The notes: a model not told the origin generated them from the letters alone. A DNA stretch of 35,029 nt from an uncultured Chloroflexota bacterium (GCA_937876225.1 CALFIC010000005.1:1-35029); one strand, 5' to 3'. Shown: positions 7,808 through 16,619, numbered from the stretch's first letter. Program-made: numbers and translations.

Positions 7808-9425
7808 TTTGATTATCCTTTGTGAGGTCAATAAATTCGTCATATTCAGGAGTGCTTTGGCCATTGATGCGGGGGATTGCGAGTGGAATCGAAAAGAAGA
7901 ATCGCGACCCGTGGTTGGCATGGCTTTCGACCCAAATTTGGCCATGATGCGCTTCGATGATGGCTTTGGCGAGGAACAAACCGAGTCCAAAGCCTTGGGT
8001 TTCGCGCCGGAGCCGATTGTCGATGCGATAAAAGCGTTCGAAAATTTTGGATTGTTCATCAATGGGGATGCCAATACCTTGATCGCTGACCGACACAATT
8101 GCCATGCCGTTATCGTTGCGCGCAGAAATCCGGATGATGCCCCCGTTAGGACTATATTTGAGAGCATTGGTGAGTAAATTTTCGCAGACGACCCGGATGC
8201 GTTCACGATCAGCATGCACGTCGGGCATTTCATCAGGGATACGGATTTCGAAGTGGATTTGTTGGAGTTGCGCCCGGGCTGCCAAACGCTGACATATTTG
8301 CTCAAAAAGGGTACGGATTGGCCATGTGCTTGGTTCGATTTGCATGGCATTGAGCTGCATGCGCGACACATCGAGGAGGCTATTGATTTCCCGGGTGAGT
8401 CGATCGGCTTCGTCAATGATGATTTGCAGACTATCGTGGATTTGGGCAGGTTGCCAAATGACATCGGAGCGGGCTAACATTTCGGCATAGCCACGGATGA
8501 TACTGACTGGCGTTTTGAGTTCATGCGATATGACAGAAATGAAGGTATTTTGCATTTCGGATTCGATTTTTTGTTTGCTAATGTCACGTACATTGACAAT
8601 CGCGCCTACAAAAACGTCCTGGGCGTCACGTTGAATGGTATACGTGCTTTGGATATAGCGTCGGCGATTGTCACGGGCAGTAATCCAACCTTCGGCTTGG
8701 GCAATTGATCCGATGTGCGGACGTTGTAAGGGGCAGTCGACGCGGCACAAGTTTTCGCCACTGTTTGTTTCGATACCCACTACTTCGGCACAGGGACGGC
8801 CGTTGGCTTCATCACGCGGCCAGCCGGTGAATTGTTCCATGGCATGATTAAATGCCACAATCCGCCAGCGGGCGTCGAGAATCATCACGCCGTCCATACT
8901 TTGTTCAACAATGGCGGCGAGGTGTTGTTTTTCGCGGATTAGCGATTGGAAGAGACGGGCGTTGGTCACGGCGATCGCCGCTTGATTGGCAAATGCCGCC
9001 AGTGATTGTTGCTCTTCGTCACTAAATGCTACATTGACTGCTGCCCGAAAGACCAGAATCACACCGATGTGCGTGCCATGATAAGTCATTGCAAGTGCGT
9101 TGACATGACGGAGTGGCATGTTAACAAGTAAACGTAATTCTTGTAAATCGTTTTCGACGCTGGTGTATTTGGGATTATTGTAATGCTCGATCAATGACGA
9201 AAACGCCGACCACCGTTCGCTGGGGATATGTGCAGCCGCGTTAATATGCAACTGCCCAGACTCATCGCGCAATGCGATTAAACCTGCATTCCCGGCGAGC
9301 AAATCAACTGCAGCGTTGATGACTAAAGACAACAATTCTGTGATATCTAATTGTGCAGTCATGGCATTGCTGATGTGCAAAAATAACTCGTGTTGACGTA
9401 GTTTTCCCGCAATACTATTCGACAT
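7800..9425 (-). CDS. Soluble GAF-PAS sensor histidine kinase
   Basis: A 541-residue kinase with no membrane helix, so cytoplasmic. An N-terminal GAF domain (about 15-160) is followed by a PAS domain (about 165-285), a HisKA dimerisation helix with phosphoacceptor His301 in the motif SHELKTP, and a HATPase domain with the N box near Asn416/Asn420, G1 DQGIG (448-452) and G2 GFGLGL (478-483). The PAS domain carries Cys212, Cys227 and Cys231 (C-x14-C-x3-C), a possible thiol or metal/Fe-S sensing site. A GAGG seven bases before ATG 9425 supports the start. It heads an operon with its regulator and a thioredoxin, which fits an intracellular redox or small-ligand sensor. Confidence 0.93.
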   Translation of the reverse strand: MSNSIAGKLRQHELFLHISNAMTAQLDITELLSLVINAAVDLLAGNAGLIALRDESGQLHINAAAHIPSERWSAFSSLIEHYNNPKYTSVENDLQELRLLVNMPLRHVNALAMTYHGTHIGVILVFRAAVNVAFSDEEQQSLAAFANQAAIAVTNARLFQSLIREKQHLAAIVEQSMDGVMILDARWRIVAFNHAMEQFTGWPRDEANGRPCAEVVGIETNSGENLCRVDCPLQRPHIGSIAQAEGWITARDNRRRYIQSTYTIQRDAQDVFVGAIVNVRDISKQKIESEMQNTFISVISHELKTPVSIIRGYAEMLARSDVIWQPAQIHDSLQIIIDEADRLTREINSLLDVSRMQLNAMQIEPSTWPIRTLFEQICQRLAARAQLQQIHFEIRIPDEMPDVHADRERIRVVCENLLTNALKYSPNGGIIRISARNDNGMAIVSVSDQGIGIPIDEQSKIFERFYRIDNRLRRETQGFGLGLFLAKAIIEAHHGQIWVESHANHGSRFFFSIPLAIPRINGQSTPEYDEFIDLTKDNQND

Positions 9426-9453
9426 CGTAGGACCTCACTCGCACATGATATGA

Positions 9454-9482
9454 ATTATGAAGAGATGGTTAATCATTTACAA
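9454..9482 (-). promoter_or_regulatory. Putative promoter of the kinase-regulator-thioredoxin operon
   Basis: On the minus strand TTGTAA (9477-9482) and CATAAT (9454-9459) are spaced by 17 bases. The -35 overlaps one arm (9471-9480, AATCATTTAC) of a distant 10-bp inverted repeat whose partner GTAAATGATT lies at 9548-9557, so the divergent gene's regulator could act on both promoters. Confidence 0.45.
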
Positions 9483-9557
9483 AATCATTTGCATATACAA
9501 ACGATTATATTGTACAATATGGAACGAAGTCCAGAAACCCGTACGTTGTAAATGATT
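9483..9557 (+). promoter_or_regulatory. Promoter and palindromic operator upstream of the HTH-purH-hisIE operon
   Basis: The perfect 14-bp palindrome ATATTGTACAATAT is at 9507-9520. It overlaps a likely -10, TACAAT (9513-9518), which follows TTGCAT (9489-9494) with an 18-base spacer. AATCATTT is repeated at 9471 and 9483 and again inverted at 9550-9557. A palindrome on the -10 is a classical repressor position; the small HTH protein encoded next is an obvious candidate for binding here. Confidence 0.5.
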
Positions 9558-9567
9558 GGAGCCGGAG

Positions 9568-9873
9568 ATGGATAATCTTGAGCAGAATCGCCGCGCTAAA
9601 AAACTGATTGCCGACCTTGATCTGACGCCAGATGAAATTCAACAAATCATCGCCACGGCGCGGGTGCATCTCGCAACCTTTGATCCTGATTATCGCACAA
9701 ATGTCACCCAAATTGCGATTGCGTTGGACAAAAGCCGACCGACGATTTATGGCTGGGCCGATAAGTCACTCGAAGCCTTGGTGCAGGCCTTGCGGATGAT
9801 TCGCACTGGTCGTCCCCCCAAGTCAAACAAAATTGTCCCTGTGACGCGTAAGCGCCGCATAAAGGACCAATAG
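9568..9873 (+). CDS. Small helix-turn-helix protein with basic C-terminal tail
   Basis: A 101-residue protein. Residues about 45-66 (TNVTQIAIALDKSRPTIYGW) form a homeodomain-like helix-turn-helix similar to that of resolvases and transposase regulators. It is followed by an AT-hook-like GRPPK at 81-85 and a basic tail KRRIKD. ATG 9568 is preceded by TTGGAG at six bases; an in-frame TTG at 9556 lies within that site. The stop is three bases before the purH start, so the two are almost certainly cotranscribed. It may be an autoregulator of the purH-hisIE operon through the palindrome at 9507-9520. No known regulator of purine or histidine genes is recognised in it. Confidence 0.75.
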   Translation: MDNLEQNRRAKKLIADLDLTPDEIQQIIATARVHLATFDPDYRTNVTQIAIALDKSRPTIYGWADKSLEALVQALRMIRTGRPPKSNKIVPVTRKRRIKDQ

Positions 9874-9876
9874 TCC

Positions 9877-11397
9877 ATGCGTGCATTGCTTAGCGTATCT
9901 GATAAACGGGGAATTGTCGATTTTGCGCGGGAATTAGTCGCACTCGGTGTCGACATTTATTCCACCGGCAATACCAAAATCGCTATTGCAGCCGCTGGAA
10001 TTGCCGTGCATGGGGTCAGCGAGTTGACTGGTTTCCCCGAAATCCTCGATGGTCGAGTCAAAACCCTGCATCCGGCCATTCACGGTGCCATTTTGGCACG
10101 GCGTGATTTGGCCAGCCATATGCAGACGTTGCAAGAATACCAAATTACGCCAATTGATATCGTGGCCGTCAATCTCTACCCCTTTGCGGCAACCATTGCC
10201 AAGCCAGGGGTGAGTGAAGCCGAAGCCATCGAACAAATCGATATCGGTGGCCCTGCGATGATCCGTGCTAGTGCCAAAAATCATGCGTCGGTGTTGCCGG
10301 TCGTCTCCCCTGATGATTATGCGGCGATTATTGCAGCGTTGCAACAGGGTGCAGTACCGCTCGAATTCCGGCGGGCCCTGGCTGCCAAAGCCTACGCCCA
10401 TACTGCCGCCTATGATGCCACCATCGCCAATTATCTTGCCCCTGCCAAAAGTTTGCCCGATGCGCTTACAATTCATGTGCCACAGGCGCGCGTGTTGCGC
10501 TATGGCGAAAATCCCCACCAAGCAGGTGCCTTGTACGGCGCATTCGATGATATTTTTCAGGTCTTACACGGCAAAGAATTGTCGTATATCAACATCCTCG
10601 ATATCGCCGCCATCCAAGAGCTCATCGAAGAATTCGACCCCAGCGAAGGGGTGGCACTTGCCATCGTCAAGCACACCAATCCGTGTGGGGTGGCCCTCGG
10701 CGCGACCCCTCTAGAAGCATGGCAACATGCGTTTGCTACCGATCGCGAAGCGCCCTTTGGTGGCGTGATTGCCTTGAATGCCCCGTTGGATTTGCCGTTG
10801 GCACAGGCGATTGACGAGATTTTCTCCGAAATCATCATCGCGCCGGCCTTTGATCCTGATGCCTTGGCCTTGCTCCAACAAAAAAAGAACCGCCGCTTGG
10901 TGATTGCCAAACGTCCCATTGCCGCCGACCAGCAGGCACTGGTGCATTCGGTGCCGGGTGGCTTCCTCGTGCAACAGCCCGACCGCGAGCTGCCTCGTGG
11001 CGAAGTCTGGAATTGTGTGACCCAACGTCAGCCTAGTGCCGACGAATTAACCGCCTTGCACTTTGCGTGGCGAGTGGTTAAGCATGTCAAGTCCAACGCA
11101 ATTGTGTATACTGCTCCTAATCGCACGTTGGGAGTTGGGGCGGGGCAGATGAGTCGGGTCGATAGCGCCCGCGTTGCCGTCGAAAAAGCCGGCCGGGCTG
11201 GTATTTCGTTGCAAGGCTGTGTGATGGCCAGCGATGCCTTCTTCCCATTCCCCGATGGCATCGAGACGGCCGCAGCCGCCGGTGTCACCGCCATCGTGCA
11301 ACCAGGTGGCTCAATGCGTGACGACGATGTCATTGCCGCAGCCAATCGCCTTGGAGTGGCCATGATTTGTACTGGCCGCCGTCATTTTAGGCATTAA
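9877..11397 (+). CDS. purH: Bifunctional AICAR formyltransferase/IMP cyclohydrolase
   Basis: PurH, 506 residues, catalyses the last two steps of IMP synthesis: formylation of AICAR by 10-formyl-tetrahydrofolate and ring closure of FAICAR. The N-terminal MGS-like IMP cyclohydrolase domain (about 1-145) carries STGNT and GRVKTLHP (59-66). The larger AICAR transformylase domain has RYGENPHQ (208-215) and the catalytic Lys265-His266 in VKHTNPCG. The C-terminal GGSMRDDDVI is also typical. An AAAGGA about ten bases upstream supports ATG 9877. It lies between an HTH gene and hisIE, with three-base gaps on each side. Histidine synthesis releases AICAR, the PurH substrate, so the pairing makes metabolic sense. 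Confidence 0.98.
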   Translation: MRALLSVSDKRGIVDFARELVALGVDIYSTGNTKIAIAAAGIAVHGVSELTGFPEILDGRVKTLHPAIHGAILARRDLASHMQTLQEYQITPIDIVAVNLYPFAATIAKPGVSEAEAIEQIDIGGPAMIRASAKNHASVLPVVSPDDYAAIIAALQQGAVPLEFRRALAAKAYAHTAAYDATIANYLAPAKSLPDALTIHVPQARVLRYGENPHQAGALYGAFDDIFQVLHGKELSYINILDIAAIQELIEEFDPSEGVALAIVKHTNPCGVALGATPLEAWQHAFATDREAPFGGVIALNAPLDLPLAQAIDEIFSEIIIAPAFDPDALALLQQKKNRRLVIAKRPIAADQQALVHSVPGGFLVQQPDRELPRGEVWNCVTQRQPSADELTALHFAWRVVKHVKSNAIVYTAPNRTLGVGAGQMSRVDSARVAVEKAGRAGISLQGCVMASDAFFPFPDGIETAAAAGVTAIVQPGGSMRDDDVIAAANRLGVAMICTGRRHFRH

Positions 11398-11400
11398 TCT

Positions 11401-12021
11401 ATGACACTACTCTACGACGCCAATGGGTTGATTCCGGCCGTTGTGCAACACGCCCATAGCGGCGAAGTCTTGATGCTCGGCTACATGAATGCCGATGCGC
11501 TGGCCCAGACCCAAGCCAGTGGCAATGTGACGTTTTTTAGTCGCAGTCGCCAACAACTGTGGGTCAAAGGTGAAACTTCGGGTCATTTCTTGCGCTTTGT
11601 CGAAGCCCGCCGCGATTGTGATAGCGATGCGCTGTTGATTTTGGCGTTACCAATCGGTCCTACCTGCCATACCGGTACGCCGTCCTGCTTTGCCTGGCAA
11701 ATCGACGGCCAAGCCACCGACCAACGCGTGCCACCCCTCAGTATGCTGGGGCGCTTGTCTGATCTGGTGGTCGCACGCAAGCAACAAATGCCCGAGGGCT
11801 CGTATACCACTAAGCTTTTTACGGGCGGTGTTGACCGCATCGGCAAAAAAATCGGTGAAGAAGCGGCCGAAATGATTATCGCTGCCAAAAACAACTCCGA
11901 TGCCGAATTGACTTGGGAAACCGCCGACTTTTTGTATCATGCCCTCGTGTTGCTTACCAATCAAGGTGTGTCGCTGGACATGATTATGGCCGAATTAGCC
12001 CGCCGTCATACCACCGAATGA
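11401..12021 (+). CDS. hisIE: Bifunctional phosphoribosyl-AMP cyclohydrolase/phosphoribosyl-ATP pyrophosphatase
   Basis: HisIE, 206 residues, performs the second and third steps of histidine synthesis: PR-ATP to PR-AMP with loss of pyrophosphate, then opening of the adenine ring. The cyclohydrolase half (about 1-108) shows LMLGYMN, FFSRSRQQLW and the metal ligands Asp72, Asp74 and Asp76 with Cys73, Cys89 and Cys96. The pyrophosphatase half (about 113-206) has the all-alpha NTP-PPase motif GEEAAEMIIAAKN followed by WETADFLYH. Length matches the usual bifunctional enzyme. It starts three bases after purH and is followed by a strong terminator, so it closes the operon. No other his genes are in the window. 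Confidence 0.97.
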   Translation: MTLLYDANGLIPAVVQHAHSGEVLMLGYMNADALAQTQASGNVTFFSRSRQQLWVKGETSGHFLRFVEARRDCDSDALLILALPIGPTCHTGTPSCFAWQIDGQATDQRVPPLSMLGRLSDLVVARKQQMPEGSYTTKLFTGGVDRIGKKIGEEAAEMIIAAKNNSDAELTWETADFLYHALVLLTNQGVSLDMIMAELARRHTTE

Positions 12022-12040
12022 TTCCGGTGCAGACCAATCG

Positions 12041-12071
12041 ACGCCTCACGCAATTTGCGTGAGGCGTTTTT
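12041..12071 (+). terminator. Rho-independent terminator after hisIE
   Basis: A perfect 12-bp stem, ACGCCTCACGCA (12041-12052) with TGCGTGAGGCGT (12056-12067), encloses a 3-base loop and runs into TTTTT (12067-12071). It ends the HTH-purH-hisIE operon. Confidence 0.93.
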
Positions 12072-12073
12072 GT

Positions 12074-12137
12074 CTATTCACCGCTCACCCGCTTTATTTT
12101 TTTCCATAAAAAATAGAACCGCATGGAAGGTGAATAG
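12074..12137. repeat. Inverted repeat with AT-rich core downstream of the membrane-protein gene
   Basis: CTATTCACC (12074-12082) pairs with GGTGAATAG (12129-12137). Between them lies an AT-rich segment with a run of T followed by CCAT and a run of A, which can fold further. It sits just after the minus-strand operon and may end that transcript, but it lacks the form of a strong terminator. Confidence 0.35.
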
Positions 12138-12142
12138 GCAGG

Positions 12143-12421
12143 CTATGCCGGGGATGTCGGTTCGCGGTTGATGCGCCAAGTGATGATGAGGCAGATGAGC
12201 GCACCGAGGAGCGCCCCCCGCTCGAAGCGTGCACCGTATACCGGTTGACCGGCATCGAGCCAGCCAAGCGGCAGATAGGGCCATTGTGATAGCCACAACA
12301 CGATCTGCACGCCGACGTTGTCGGGGCGGGCCGCAAACAACAGCAACGTCATGCGGCTGAGCATGAGTGTTGCTATTGTGATGCAAATGGCGGTGATGGT
12401 GTTAGCCCCGCGCGCGTTCAA
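12143..12421 (-). CDS. Small two-helix membrane protein, possibly YggT-like
   Basis: An open frame of 92 residues if started at TTG 12421, overlapping the murA end by 20 bases, or 73 residues from ATG 12364. It has two hydrophobic helices (about residues 8-30 and 67-83) joined by a loop containing FAARPDN and GARFERG. The overall plan recalls YggT-type proteins, though I cannot confirm membership. The longer form is preferred because it keeps the first helix whole and has GGGGG six bases upstream, but the start is uncertain. It would be translationally coupled to murA as the last gene of the peptidase-murA operon. Function is unknown. Confidence 0.5.
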   Translation of the reverse strand: MNARGANTITAICITIATLMLSRMTLLLFAARPDNVGVQIVLWLSQWPYLPLGWLDAGQPVYGARFERGALLGALICLIITWRINREPTSPA

Positions 12422-13691
12422 TCTTGGCCCCCAATGCTTGTAAACGCTGTTCGATTGATTCGTAGCCACGGTCAATTTGGGCAATGTTGTGGATGACGCT
12501 TTTGCCGCGGGCACACAGCGAGGCGATGAGCAGTGCCATGCCGGCCCGGATGTCGGGGCTCGGTAAGCCTTCAGGCTCACCAAATAATTTGGCTGCGCCC
12601 ACCACCACCACGCGGTGGGGATCACACAAGACGATTTTGGCGCCCATACCGATCAAACGATCCACGAAAAACAACCTGCTTTCGAAGAGTTTTTCGTGAA
12701 TGAGCACCGTGCCGCTGGCTTGGGTGGCAACGACCACGGCGATACTGATGAGGTCGGCGGGGAAGCCGGGCCACGGCATCGATTCGATTTTGGGGATGGC
12801 GTTGTGGGCATCTTCTTGGACACGCAATTCTTGGTTGCCCGGCACGATGATGTCGTCGCCTTCTTCGCGCCAATGCACGCCCAAGCGCCCCAACGTCAAT
12901 TTGGTCATGCGGTGTTCACGCGGGCGGGCGCCGGCGATGCGGATTTCGCTACCAGTGACGGCAGCCAACCCGATAAACGAGCCCACTTCCATGTAATCGG
13001 GGCCGATTTCGTATTCGGCACCATGAAGCGAACTGACGCCCTCAATCATGAGCAAATTGGTGCCAATGCCGCTGATTTTGGCGCCCATGGCGTTGAGGCA
13101 GTGGCATAAATCTTGGATGTGGGGTTCCGACGCCGCATTGGCGATGGTAGTGTCCCCTTCGGCCAGTACTGCCGCCAAAATCGCTTGTTCGGTGCCGGTG
13201 ACACTCATTTCGTCGAGAAAAATATCGGCGCCGTGCAGTTTGTGGCAGGTCAGTACATATTCGCTGGGCGTAATTTCGATCATGGCGCCGAGGGCTTTGA
13301 GGGCTTGGAAGTGGGTGTCGAGGCGCCGGCGCCCGATGGCATCGCCACCGGGGCGGGGCAAGCGCACATGCCCGCGGCGGGCTAAGAGTGGTCCGGCCAA
13401 TAGGATTGACGTGCGAATGCGCCGCGCCAAGGCGGGATCAGGGTCTTCGTTACGCACTTCGGGGGTATGGAAGCGCCAACTATGATCTCCAGCCGGCGAA
13501 ATGTGGACTCCCAAACCGCCGAGGAGGGCGCGTTTGGTGACCACATCGCCGATTTCGGGCATGTTGCGCAAAATAACCGGCTCACTCGTGAGCAAGGTGG
13601 CAGCCAAGAGCGGCAGGGCGGCGTTTTTGTTGCCGGCTGGGCGGATCGTGCCACTCAGCCGATGCCCACCCTCAATCACAAAGCGTTCCAT
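12402..13691 (-). CDS. murA: UDP-N-acetylglucosamine 1-carboxyvinyltransferase, Asp-type active site
   Basis: MurA, 429 residues, transfers enolpyruvate from PEP to UDP-GlcNAc in the first committed step of peptidoglycan synthesis in the cytoplasm. Lys22-Asn23 in GNKNAALPLLA, Asp313 in FPADLIS and Arg382 in SPDIRAG match key family residues. In the active-site loop the usual PGGCAIG is PGGDAIG: Asp117 replaces the Cys alkylated by fosfomycin (Cys115 in E. coli). Asp-type enzymes, as in Mycobacterium and Chlamydia, are active and fosfomycin-resistant, so resistance is predicted here. GGAG five bases upstream fixes ATG 13691. The gene follows the M16C peptidase by 11 bases and overlaps a small membrane-protein gene. 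Confidence 0.96.
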   Translation of the reverse strand: MERFVIEGGHRLSGTIRPAGNKNAALPLLAATLLTSEPVILRNMPEIGDVVTKRALLGGLGVHISPAGDHSWRFHTPEVRNEDPDPALARRIRTSILLAGPLLARRGHVRLPRPGGDAIGRRRLDTHFQALKALGAMIEITPSEYVLTCHKLHGADIFLDEMSVTGTEQAILAAVLAEGDTTIANAASEPHIQDLCHCLNAMGAKISGIGTNLLMIEGVSSLHGAEYEIGPDYMEVGSFIGLAAVTGSEIRIAGARPREHRMTKLTLGRLGVHWREEGDDIIVPGNQELRVQEDAHNAIPKIESMPWPGFPADLISIAVVVATQASGTVLIHEKLFESRLFFVDRLIGMGAKIVLCDPHRVVVVGAAKLFGEPEGLPSPDIRAGMALLIASLCARGKSVIHNIAQIDRGYESIEQRLQALGAKIERARG

Positions 13692-13702
13692 GCAAGCTCC
13701 TT

Positions 13703-16597
13703 TTACAACACGTTGGTCAAAGTAGTGAATAATCCTGCATCGCCAGCCACGGCTTGTTGGATGGATGCATCGCCACCAAGGACTACCCGTTGCCAATGCT
13801 GATTGAGTGCCATCAAGGCTTCGCCATAGCGCACAAAGTCAGGGATAGTCACGGCGAGTGCTTGCTCACGGGTCTGTTGGCGGTACGCATCATCATCGCC
13901 GGACAAATGGCGTATGAACGCGGTAAATCCGCGCGCATCGGGTAATTGATAGCCATCCAAATCACCCGCAGCGCCGATGATTGCTTGGAGCAAGGCATCG
14001 TCGTCGAGCTGAACTTGGGTCAACCATTGGCCGGCTTGGGCATAGACGTCGAGCGTTTTGCTGATATTAGGGTCGCGATACGAGAGCATCGACAAAATCC
14101 CGCTACGGATGTCGAGTACGCTAAATGCGCCGTAAGCGCCTCCTTTTTCACGGATTTGTTCATGCAAAAAGGTCCGGCTGAGGTGGCGATTGACGACAAT
14201 ATCGGTGCCGCTACAGGTATACCCTACTTGGCTTAGTTGCGCCGCCACACCTACATAATTGACTTGGGCAGGAACAAGCAATGCTTCGTTGCTGGGGAAT
14301 GTGAGTGTTGCCCAGTGTTGTGGACTCGCTGTGTGACTGGGAATTTGTTCGCGAATACGGCTGAATTCGCGTAAGGCACTCGGCACGAGCTCTTGGTTAC
14401 ACGTTACATGGAACCGCATGCTCGCTTGATTGATTAATGCCGTGCGAATGGCTACCAACTTGGCATGGATATCTTCCCATTGGCTATCGGCATTGGTCGC
14501 TAATTCACGGATGAATTTGAGATAACTGACGCCCCCGAGCAATTCATTGAAGCTTTGGATGTTGCCAAAGCGGGCCCGTAAACGTGAATTAATCAATGCG
14601 TGTCCCGACGGAAGTACCCGCGCTTCGCGACTGGCTTTATCTTCTTTGATGAGTTGCAAAATCCGCTCGCGGTTGTCGAGGTGGGCCGCCACACTGACAT
14701 CACACATGATGTCGAGGAGTGTGCCGATGTTCTCGCTGGTCGCTTTACCGCGAATCAACAACAAGGCGTAATAGTCTTTGCTGAGTCGATTGGTGCCCGC
14801 CATCGATGTCGCCGAAACCCCACCAGTGTAGGTGCCAATGCGTTGTGACAAGCGCACGGCGTCGTATTTGCCTGCTCCGGTTTCGGTCAATGCATCAACA
14901 AACAACGGTAAATAGGGGATGAGATCTGCCGGTAAATTGCGTAAATCGAATCCGATATCGACATACATAATCCCGCTGGTAAAGAGTGGCGCAATCGTCA
15001 CCGGAATAGTGCCGATACGCTCGTGCACAAGTGGTGTTACTTTGACATGCGGCTCGAGGTCGTCACGGGTCAAGCGTGGGATGGTTGCCAACGCTTCGGG
15101 GCTATCGGGGGTCTCTTGCCAGTGGGTTAGACGTTGGGCGGCCGCGTTGATTTCGTCGCGTTGGGCACTGGTCAAGGTGGCTTCGGCAGCCACGAGTTCA
15201 GCTACTTCTTGGGCATCGAGGCGCTCATTGAGGGTGGCATCGGGTGCCACAACGAGTTCGAGCATGTGCGGATTGTCGAGCAACAATGTCTGGAGCAACT
15301 GTCCGATGCGTTGGGGGTCTTGTAGACGCTGTTTGGCAGTGGCTAAGGCGTCCTCGTAGCGCAAGGTTTTGATGATGTCTTGTCCATATAGCCATGGATT
15401 GGTCAAGCCAATCATCAAGGCTAATCCGCGCGGGAATCCGCCGGTGTTGCGTTCGCGTAAATCGAATTCAATGGTGTTAATCGATGCCTGAATTTGGGCG
15501 GGATCGACCCCTTCCGCGATAATTTTGGTGATTGAATCACGCACGAGTGGGGCGATTTGCGCGACGTTTTCAGGGGCAACACCCTTGAGTCCAAGCGCAA
15601 AATACGTTTGCAAATTATTGCCAAAGCCACCGCCACTGAGATCTTCGCCGAGATCACTGTCGAGTAACAATTTACGCAATGGAGCGACAGCATCATTGAG
15701 CAACACGTGGTCGACAATCATGATTTCCATTTCGTCGACATCATCAAAGTGCTTGTCAATCATCCAAGCCAGTAACACGTGGTGGCGTTGCTCGTCGGCG
15801 GTAGCAGGGTAGGCATATGTGGCGGTGCGAGATGCACTCCATTGGGATTGTTTGGCGATGGAAGGCGGTGGTGTCTGGGCGCTGAAATTGGCCAAGTAGG
15901 GTTCGAGTCGCTCTAGCCGCGTTTCGATTTCGTCATCACCATACCAATACAACAAGGCATTGCTGGGATGGTAGTAGGTGGCATGGAAATCGGTGAACTC
16001 GGCATAACTCAGCGTGGGGATGACCCGTGGGTCACCACCCGAATCATTGGCATAAATCGTGTCGGGGAAGAGTTCGCGGCTCAAGGCTTTACCCAGCACC
16101 CGTTCGGCGGTCGCCGATGCGCCCTTCATTTCGTTGTAGACGATGCCTTTGTAGGTCAGTTTGCCCGCTTCATCGAATTCGTAGCGCCAACCTTCTTGAC
16201 GTAACGTGTCTTCGCTGATGAGGGGGTGAAATACGGCGTCCATATAGACGTCGACGAGGTTGTACAAATCTTTGAGGTTGGTGCTGGCCACCGGGTAGAT
16301 GGTTTTATCAGGGTAGGTCATCGCATTCAAAAAGGTATTGAGCGATCCTTTGAGCAATTCATTAAAAGGACTTTTGACGGGAAAATGTTTCGATCCACAC
16401 AACACCGAATGTTCGAGGATGTGGGCCACACCGTTGGAATTGGCTGGTAACGTGCGAAACGATACGCCGAAGCATTTGTTTTCGTCGTCGTTGTGAATTG
16501 ATACGAGTTGCGCCCCACTTGGATGGCTATAAATGCGCACCGTGGCGTGGATATCGCTGATTTCTTCGAGATGCGTCAAAACAAATTGATGTGACAC
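13703..16597 (-). CDS. M16C metallopeptidase, presequence-protease (PreP/Cym1) type
   Basis: A 964-residue zinc peptidase made of four M16 domains, the usual size for PreP. The inverted zinc motif HILEH is at 59-63, with the third ligand Glu156 in GIVYNEMKGA, about 93 residues after the motif Glu. The C-terminal half carries REKGGAYGAFS, the conserved loop that positions substrate. Such enzymes degrade short unfolded peptides inside a closed chamber; no signal peptide is present, so it is probably cytoplasmic. The start is a GTG (16595-16597) with AGGAG five bases upstream. It heads an operon with murA, a functional link I cannot explain, and is divergent from pgk. Confidence 0.93.
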   Translation of the reverse strand: MSHQFVLTHLEEISDIHATVRIYSHPSGAQLVSIHNDDENKCFGVSFRTLPANSNGVAHILEHSVLCGSKHFPVKSPFNELLKGSLNTFLNAMTYPDKTIYPVASTNLKDLYNLVDVYMDAVFHPLISEDTLRQEGWRYEFDEAGKLTYKGIVYNEMKGASATAERVLGKALSRELFPDTIYANDSGGDPRVIPTLSYAEFTDFHATYYHPSNALLYWYGDDEIETRLERLEPYLANFSAQTPPPSIAKQSQWSASRTATYAYPATADEQRHHVLLAWMIDKHFDDVDEMEIMIVDHVLLNDAVAPLRKLLLDSDLGEDLSGGGFGNNLQTYFALGLKGVAPENVAQIAPLVRDSITKIIAEGVDPAQIQASINTIEFDLRERNTGGFPRGLALMIGLTNPWLYGQDIIKTLRYEDALATAKQRLQDPQRIGQLLQTLLLDNPHMLELVVAPDATLNERLDAQEVAELVAAEATLTSAQRDEINAAAQRLTHWQETPDSPEALATIPRLTRDDLEPHVKVTPLVHERIGTIPVTIAPLFTSGIMYVDIGFDLRNLPADLIPYLPLFVDALTETGAGKYDAVRLSQRIGTYTGGVSATSMAGTNRLSKDYYALLLIRGKATSENIGTLLDIMCDVSVAAHLDNRERILQLIKEDKASREARVLPSGHALINSRLRARFGNIQSFNELLGGVSYLKFIRELATNADSQWEDIHAKLVAIRTALINQASMRFHVTCNQELVPSALREFSRIREQIPSHTASPQHWATLTFPSNEALLVPAQVNYVGVAAQLSQVGYTCSGTDIVVNRHLSRTFLHEQIREKGGAYGAFSVLDIRSGILSMLSYRDPNISKTLDVYAQAGQWLTQVQLDDDALLQAIIGAAGDLDGYQLPDARGFTAFIRHLSGDDDAYRQQTREQALAVTIPDFVRYGEALMALNQHWQRVVLGGDASIQQAVAGDAGLFTTLTNVL

Positions 16598-16619
16598 GAC
16601 AGCTCCTTTCCGCTTTCTG

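Noticed and set aside
7808..8464. A long open frame extending the response regulator upstream by 219 codons
   Set aside because: It runs out of frame through the histidine kinase gene; the receiver domain begins at ATG 7807, which has its own ribosome site.
12078..12386. A 102-codon minus-strand open frame beside the small membrane-protein gene
   Set aside because: Its sequence is His/Arg-rich without structure and is a frame shadow of the hydrophobic two-helix protein.
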